Assembly: GCA_022573095.1 (NCBI GenBank)
Contig: JACZUR010000093.1
Coordinates: forward strand, 1-8,098
Length of the DNA stretch: 8,098 bases
Direction: 5' to 3'
Source of the DNA: Gemmatimonadota bacterium
Lineage (GTDB): Bacteria; Gemmatimonadota; Gemmatimonadetes; Gemmatimonadales; GWC2-71-9
Below, in pieces: positions 1 to 5,200 of this stretch. Within the stretch, counting starts at the first letter, position 1; the number at the start of each line of letters is the position of its first letter. Below the pieces are notes generated by a model. It had not been told where the DNA came from and ran no database searches. It saw only the letters and a list, made by a program, of their open reading frames with translations. Made by a program: the position numbers and the translations under genes.

Positions 1-176
1 ACGAGGTTAGCTTTTTGATCGTCCGGAGAACGATGCTGTTCTATCGTTACGCCCGGCAGATCTAGGTAGTCGCTGATAAAATCCGCGAGCGGCAGGTTAC
101 TGTTACAACTTACCGTATCAAAAGCAACGAGCCGCGCCAGCAGATCTTCATTGCTGAGCGCGGCGTTCGTTATCAT
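1..176 (-). CDS. argE: Acetylornithine deacetylase ArgE, N-terminal part (cut by window edge)
   Basis: Reading the minus strand from the ATG at 176-174 gives 58 codons with no stop before the window edge. The protein begins MITNAALSNEDLLARL and continues with VAFDTVSCNSNLPLADF and LPGVTIEQH. The LLARLVAFDTVS-NSNLPL pattern is the characteristic N-terminus of ArgE-type M20 metallopeptidases, which hydrolyse N-acetylornithine to ornithine and acetate in cytosolic arginine synthesis. The metal-binding residues lie further downstream, outside the window, so catalytic competence cannot be judged. The next in-frame codon upstream that matters is the TAG of the symporter (203-201), so no earlier start is possible. 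No convincing ribosome binding site precedes the ATG; with only 24 bases after the symporter stop, translation is probably coupled. A related M20 deacylase with another N-acyl amino acid substrate is the main alternative. Confidence 0.72.
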   Translation of the reverse strand, partial: MITNAALSNEDLLARLVAFDTVSCNSNLPLADFISDYLDLPGVTIEQHRSPDDQKANL

Positions 177-200
177 GGAGCGGTGCCGGTGGTTGCGAGA

Positions 201-1493
201 CTAGGTTTCAACGGGCGTCGCGTCCGCCTGGAAATTTAACTGTTCTCCTTCCAAGCGGGCCACGAACGCCGCCGCTGTGACATCACCGGTTACGTTTACG
301 GCCGTCCTGCACATATCCAAGATTCGATCAACGCCAAGAATCAGGGCGATCCCCGTTTCCGGAACCCCGGCCTGAACCAAGACCAGAGTAAGCGTGATAA
401 TTCCGGCACTCGGTACACCAGCGGCTCCAACCGAAGCCAAGGTGGCGGTCAATACCACCGTGAGTTGCTGCCAGATCGAGAGGTCGATTCCGAAAACCTG
501 CGCGATAAACATTACTGCGACGCCCTGATACAACGCCGTTCCGTCCATGTTTATCGTGGCTCCAAGTGGCAAGACAAAACTGGATACACGGTTCGAGATG
601 CCGACATTTTCCTTGGCCACTCTCATTGTGACAGGGAGCGTCGCGTTCGAGCTGGAGGTCGAGAACGCGAGTATCTGTGCCTCTCGGATTCTCGCGAAGA
701 AGCCCGTGACGCTAAGCCCCAGAAAGCCTCGAATTACAAATCCGTAGGTCACCATCGCATGGAACAGCAGACCCGCGACAACCGTCAACGAGTAGATCAG
801 TAGACTTTTGAGGATGTCCCAGCCGAATCGCGCCGTGATTGCAGCGATGAGTGCGAATACGGCATAAGGTGCCAGCACCATGATCCACTTGATAATGGTC
901 ATGGCCACTTCGTTGATTCCGTCGAAGAATTGAATCAGCGGACGCTTCTTGTCCTCTGGTAAGGCGGCGGTGGCGGCTCCAAACAACAGCGTGAATACTA
1001 TTAACGGAAGCATGTCGCCGTTGGCGGCTGCGGCGATTGGGTTGCGCGGTATCATATCAAGAAATACTTGGATTAAACCGGGCGCTTCCCTGGCCAACTG
1101 GATTCTGCTGTCGGCGTCCCCTCCAAACTCGGCGAGTAGTTGTGTCTGAGCCTCCTGTGATAGTCCGGCGCCCGGCCTGACAATGTTAGACAAAACAAGT
1201 CCGATAGATACCGCTATGGCAGTGGTGGCCATATAGTAGGCCACCGTCTTGCTGCCAATTCTACCGAGCGTGGCCAGGTTCCCTAGGCTCGCGGCTCCAA
1301 GCATCAAGCTTGCCACCACAAGAGGGACCACGATCATCATGATCAGGCGGATGAACGCTGTGCCTACCGGCTCGATTCTGCGGACTAGATCGACGGCTGC
1401 CGTAGAGCCGGTTTTAGCACTGATGAAATTCGCACCGACGCCGACTACCGCGCCGGCTATGAGACCTATCAGAATCTTGTTGTGAAGTTTCAT
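201..1493 (-). CDS. Dicarboxylate/acidic amino acid:cation symporter (DAACS/SLC1 family, GltP/DctA-like)
   Basis: This 430-residue inner-membrane protein has the usual length for the family, which moves glutamate, aspartate or C4-dicarboxylates into the cell with Na+ or H+. The order of signatures is complete: a hydrophobic first helix (about 6-25); helices 2 and 3 (about 44-70 and 82-104); the serine-rich hairpin HP1 with STSSSNATLP (278-287); the helix-7 motif NMDGT (315-319); hairpin HP2 with AAGVPSAG (357-364); and helix 8 with DRILDMCRTAVNVTGD (389-404). By family knowledge, D393, R396, N400 and D404 match the substrate and cation residues of archaeal GltPh (D394, R397, N401, D405). The arginine favours acidic substrates over neutral amino acids. 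The ATG at 1493 is preceded by GAGG seven bases upstream. The gene is followed closely by the argE-like start, so uptake and amino acid deacylation may be co-expressed. Exact substrate and coupling ion are not decidable here. Confidence 0.93.
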   Translation of the reverse strand: MKLHNKILIGLIAGAVVGVGANFISAKTGSTAAVDLVRRIEPVGTAFIRLIMMIVVPLVVASLMLGAASLGNLATLGRIGSKTVAYYMATTAIAVSIGLVLSNIVRPGAGLSQEAQTQLLAEFGGDADSRIQLAREAPGLIQVFLDMIPRNPIAAAANGDMLPLIVFTLLFGAATAALPEDKKRPLIQFFDGINEVAMTIIKWIMVLAPYAVFALIAAITARFGWDILKSLLIYSLTVVAGLLFHAMVTYGFVIRGFLGLSVTGFFARIREAQILAFSTSSSNATLPVTMRVAKENVGISNRVSSFVLPLGATINMDGTALYQGVAVMFIAQVFGIDLSIWQQLTVVLTATLASVGAAGVPSAGIITLTLVLVQAGVPETGIALILGVDRILDMCRTAVNVTGDVTAAAFVARLEGEQLNFQADATPVET

Positions 1494-1499
1494 CCAGTT

Positions 1500-1506
1500 C
1501 CCTCTC
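1500..1506 (-). promoter_or_regulatory. Ribosome binding site of the symporter
   Basis: On the minus strand the bases GAGAGGG sit just before the ATG at 1493-1491, with GAGG at 1504-1501 and seven bases between it and the start codon. This is good Shine-Dalgarno spacing and supports the chosen start. Confidence 0.6.
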
Positions 1507-1508
1507 TC

Positions 1509-1683
1509 ACTTGGTCAACGCAATGAGATGGATCCGCCAGCAGGCGAGGGCACAACCGTTACAAGAAACAGCGTGATAGGAAAGGAGGCAAGATTTAGGG
1601 GGAATCGGGAATCGTGATCGCCGACCTCGAGATCTCCAACTCTCTTTGCTCGTGCAGTGTGCAGGGGACTCGAGAGCGGCGAG
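1509..1683. other. Spacer upstream of the symporter, no gene seen
   Basis: This stretch should contain the promoter of the leftward symporter-argE unit, but I found no convincing pair of -35 and -10 boxes. On the minus strand TTGCCT near 1587-1592 could act as a -35, but the bases 17 further on (TTTCTT) are a poor -10. The doubled GGAATCG around 1601-1614 is a small heptamer repeat and may be the degraded edge of the repeat block that starts near 1684. No RNA gene or hairpin terminator was recognised. Confidence 0.3.
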
Positions 1684-1746
1684 CAGGGAGTAGGGAGCCG
1701 GTAGCGGTGGTCTTACTGCTTAAAGCCTACAGCTTACAGCTCTCGT
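1684..1746. repeat. Heptamer-periodic tandem repeat, left copy
   Basis: The sequence divides into seven-base units. First come G-rich units (GCAGGGA, GTAGGGA, GCCGGTA, GCGGTGG, about 1683-1710), then pyrimidine-rich ones: CTTACTG (1712-1718), CTTAAAG (1719-1725), CCTACAG (1726-1732), CTTACAG (1733-1739) and CTCTCGT (1740-1746). The consensus of the second group is CTTACAG. This resembles the short tandemly repeated repetitive (STRR) heptamers known from cyanobacterial intergenic regions, although the sequence differs. The same block recurs at 7892-7946 in the same orientation. No coding potential is evident. Confidence 0.75.
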
Positions 1747-1800
1747 CTTCCACCGTCTCTTACCGTTTCCTACCGTCCTTTTCCGTCTTCTACCGTCCTC
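1741..1800. repeat. Ten-base tandem repeat, six units, consensus near TACCGTCTTC
   Basis: Six contiguous ten-base units are visible: TCTCGTCTTC, CACCGTCTCT, TACCGTTTCC, TACCGTCCTT, TTCCGTCTTC and TACCGTCCTC. The core CCGT is kept in five of the six. The first two units are identical to the first two units of the right-hand block (7941-7960), which has only three. This copy-number difference suggests unit gain or loss by slippage. The plus strand is strongly pyrimidine-biased here. Confidence 0.82.
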
Positions 1801-1929
1801 TTTCCCTTACACCCCAACCCAGCCCTATTCCCCACCGTCCTTTACCGTCTTACTTCCCTCACACCATTAATCAGCCTTACCCTCCACCGTCCTATTGCCC
1901 TCACACCCCAACCCAGCCCTATCCCCACC
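1801..1929. repeat. Long tandem repeat of about 40 bases, three units, left copy
   Basis: Three related units follow the decamers: 1801-1840 (40 bases), 1853-1892 (40 bases) and 1893-1929 (truncated, 37 bases). Between the first two lies a 12-base insertion carrying one more ACCGTCTTA decamer-like piece (1841-1852). Each unit runs from a TTTCCCTC-like start through CACCCCAACCCAGCCCTAT or a variant and ends in CCCCACCGTCC. The array ends at a small hairpin, CCCAC-CTT-GTGGG (1924-1936). The matching array lies at 7971-8098. Units are contiguous without spacers, so this is not a CRISPR array. Confidence 0.75.
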
Positions 1930-1996
1930 TTGTGGGATCGCGGTTTCTTGCCAAGCTTTCCTTGCTGATGATCATCCGGACTCTTCCCACCGGCTC

Positions 1997-2180
1997 TGCA
2001 GGTCCCGCTTTGTTGCGGGGGTGCAGTGTCACAAACTGCTCTGGTGGCGGGGTCACGAGCCCGACGCGCCGGAGTTGCAGTCTAACATCGTGCTCCAGGA
2101 CCGGTTCGATCGCGGAGGCTGAGGGGGTTGGTGTGAGACGTAAACCGTACATTGCAGATCATTTTCGGGGCAGATAGGTG
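1997..2180 (+). pseudogene. Decayed N-terminal fragment of a DUF2779-type protein
   Basis: In the frame of 1997 the translation contains SRFVAGVQCHKLLWW, then HEPDAPELQSNIVLQDRFDRG, and stops at a TGA at 2120-2122. I recognise this as the N-terminus of DUF2779-domain proteins, whose members start with a Cas4/RecB-like pattern (S-RF-AG-QC-K-LWW followed by HEPDAPEL and LQ-RFD-G). Family members continue with V-G, an aromatic segment, then HFPGG and a short hydrophobic stretch. A similar continuation appears one frame over: EGVGV, then YIADHFRGR ending at TAG 2175-2177, followed by VIG. The parent gene therefore seems to have suffered a frameshift near 2113-2122 and a stop, and the remaining several hundred residues are missing. 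No start codon or ribosome binding site is clear. The stretch ends about 50 bases before the helicase start. The function of the DUF2779 family is not firmly known. The first 40 residues are the solid part; the post-frameshift match is weaker. Confidence 0.55.
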
Positions 2181-2226
2181 ATCGGCATCTTCAAGGCTCC
2201 GAGGGCGACGTTTGGTGCCCTTTTGC

Positions 2227-2232
2227 GGGAGG
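2227..2232 (+). promoter_or_regulatory. Ribosome binding site of the helicase-nuclease gene (decides a TTG start)
   Basis: GGGAGG lies four bases before the TTG at 2237-2239. The spacing is a little short, but this is the only strong Shine-Dalgarno match nearby. In-frame codons between the preceding stop (TAA 2141-2143) and 2237 include no ATG, GTG or TTG. TTG is therefore the first usable start and sits 18 residues before the conserved N-terminal motif. Confidence 0.55.
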
Positions 2233-2236
2233 TTGC

Positions 2237-5200
2237 TTGCAAGACGCAATAGACCCGGTCAGCCAGGACTTCTTCCAGGGAGATATTGATGCAGGCCTGG
2301 AACGGATTCGGAAGAGGCTGCTTGACCTTACGAAGCGGAACAAGCTCCTCAATTTTCGTTTCACTAAGAAGTCCACTCTACGCGTTGTCGATGAACAACC
2401 CGACCAGCTGTTTAAGGTTCTTCTTGATGGCGGGGACCTGACATTTCGTCCAGTCCCGCGCCCTCGGCGCGATGCTCTTCTCGTATGGCGGCGTGTTCAT
2501 GTATGGCAACTTGAACAGGAGGTCGATGATGATGCTGAAGTTGACTTGAAGGCTGAAGCAAATGCTGACCCAAGTGCGGAGGAATGGGTTCGGCACCTTC
2601 GTTTGTCTACTTCGTATGATCTGCCTCTTCCCCCGGTCGAAGGTGAACCGACTCTCGACCGACATAACGATACTGAAATACAAACATTGCACTTCCCGGA
2701 TGCTCTTGAGGGAATCCTTGCAAATATCAGAAAGGCCGCGAGGCTTGCAATAGAAGAGACCGGGGTAAACATGCTTTACCTCTCCTTCGGCTACCTCGAA
2801 TGGTATGAAAGCGACTCATCAAATCAGAAACATCTAGCTCCGCTTCTGCTCCTACCTGTATCGCTGACCCGTTCCGATCTGGATAGGGCAAGTCATACGT
2901 ATCGATACTCGCTGAGTTGTTCAGGCGAGGATCTCGTTCCGAACATATCGCTTCAAGAAAAAATGAAGACGGCTTTTGGGATCGTAATTCCCGATTTGGA
3001 GGACGATGATGGACCAGAGTCATATATGCAGCGAGTCGTAAAGGCTGTTGTGTCGCGGGAAAGATGGACTGTCAGGAGGCAAGCTACGCTAGGTCTGCTG
3101 TCATTCGGGAAGTTACTGATGTATCGCGATCTCGATTCCAAGATGTGGAAAGCTCGTGGAGCCATCAGGGATCACCCAGTGATCAGGGAGTTCTTTGTGA
3201 GCCGTGATGCCGGCGGCAGTCTTGTCGCACCCGACTATGAGATCGATGATCTCCCAGATGATGAGGTGCCCAAGCTCATCGAAGACGCAGACTGCTCTCA
3301 GCACAGTGCGATAATTGATGTATCGAGAGGCAAGAATGTTGTAATCCAGGGACCTCCGGGAACAGGAAAGTCCCAGACGATCACTAATCTCATGGCGTCA
3401 GCGATGGCCGCAGGGAAGACGGTATTGTTCGTCTCCGAAAAACTGGCGGCTCTCGAGGTCGTGCGCCACCGGCTGAATCACGCCGGTCTGGGGATCTTTT
3501 GCCTTGAACTTCACAGTCACAAGACAAGGAAAAACGACTTCCTGGGCGATATCGGAGAACGATTGGATGCACGAGGTACCTTTGGGGATCCTGCTGATCT
3601 CGATCGATTGCAGGCCTCCACCTCAATGGATCGTAATCGGCTGAATCAGTACGTAAAGCTGATCAATTCCGATTTTGGTCGAATGGGGAAGTCGATTCAT
3701 GAAGTGCTTTGGGCTGCTCGTCGTGCGCGAAGTGAGTTGGGCGACGATGTGGTGAGAGTCAAGGGTCTCTCCTTAGACCAGCCTCAAACGATTGATGATC
3801 GCGACTTTCAGGAAGAGCGAAGGACCGTGGAGCTTGTCAGAGATTTCGCTGTGAAGTTCGCAAACGAACACGGTGCCATCCATCAACATCCGTGGTATGG
3901 AGTCAATTCTCGCTCAATATCCCCCCAGAACCGCGATGAGGTACTCGAACCCTTACGAAGTTTACTAGAGGCGATAGAACGCCAAGACCTGGGTCAGTGG
4001 TCCAGCCTGGCAGATGCCGACCGCTTCGTTGCCAGCGTCCAAGCACTTCCGAGCGGGGCCTCGGTTTGTATTCCCGCACTACTCCCAGCGTTGAAGAGTG
4101 AACAGCACCTGACCCGGGTCAAGGATCTCGCTTCACAACTCGAGCTGCATGCCCGGCTCTTGCAGGATGTCGCTGACATTGCCCCGACGTACTCATTTGA
4201 AAAGTCGCCTTCAGCTCGCGCGCTACGTGAGGCGTATTCGTTGCTTGCTAAGCACGGGCCAACGCAGGAGCCACTCGAGGAGTTCCGCTCGCGTGAGTCG
4301 ACGTTGCGCTCAGACGCGGAACTTCTAAGTCAAGGAAAACAGGAGCTGTTACAATGGGAAACAGCACTTCATTGGGACCAAGGGTACACGATGGGACTGA
4401 TGCGGGCGATGATGAAGCTAATTGAGCACCTCTCGGCATTCCCAGCCAGCTATCTTCACTTGAGATGTGAAGGTATCCAGCGTGCGAATGCCACTAGCGT
4501 CTTGGAGAATCTAAGACGCGACATCGATAACACATCCAATCTCAGCAACGGTCTGGTAGACCGGTTCGATTTGAAGTCGCTAGGAAGTGCTGCAGGACTG
4601 CGATACTCAGCAGACATTCTTAGCAATGCGGGGTCCCTGGAGTTCATCTTTGGCAAGGAAGTGCGGTCGTTCAAGCGGATGCTGCGTCGACTCCTGTTGA
4701 GTCCTGAGGAGCCACAAGCTGATGAAATGGCGGCATCGCTTCGGGCATTGGCCGACTACAAAGAGGCCTGCGAAGATCTTGAGGCTAAGGAAGAGTATCG
4801 GGAGATCTGCGGCGAGCAGTGGGCTGGTGCAGACACTCAAATAGAGGGACTTAGCGTTCTAGCTGATTGGTTCGCTACCGTTTCAAATGACCTGTCAATG
4901 ATTGGCGACGAGTATACACTGCTTCTGGAGCGCCTCTGGGTTGCACCAGATCTTCAATTCAAAGAGCGAATAGAAGCCGCTATAGAAAACGACAGGCGGG
5001 CGATTGACTCGGCTTACGATATTGTTGTGTCGACATCTGGTGTTACCGACTCCACCGAATTGGATGAAATACTGACTGAGCTCCGCAGTGAGTCTGATGA
5101 AATTGCGATGGCGCTGGAGACTGTGCACGCCGTGGGCCTCGGACCGGACAGTAGGGTACGACAAATAAAGGGCCTTGTGACTGTGCTTGTGAAGATTGAA

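Noticed and set aside
465..803. Plus-strand ORF of 112 codons opposite the symporter
   Set aside because: It is charged, low-hydrophobicity sequence typical of the antisense of a membrane protein gene, with no family resemblance.
2004..2019. Hairpin CCCGC-TTTGTT-GCGGG as a terminator
   Set aside because: It has no following T-run and falls within the codons of the conserved fragment (SRFVAG), so it is probably coincidental.
1614..2177. Plus-strand ORF of 187 codons across the repeat block
   Set aside because: Most of it is translated tandem repeat (Pro, Ser, Tyr-rich low complexity), there is no ribosome binding site, and only its last part overlaps the decayed DUF2779-type fragment in a shifted frame.
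2153..2181. Possible promoter for the helicase (TTGCAG, then TAGGTG after about 17 bases)
   Set aside because: The -10 match is poor and the region overlaps the decayed fragment; there is not enough to support a promoter call.
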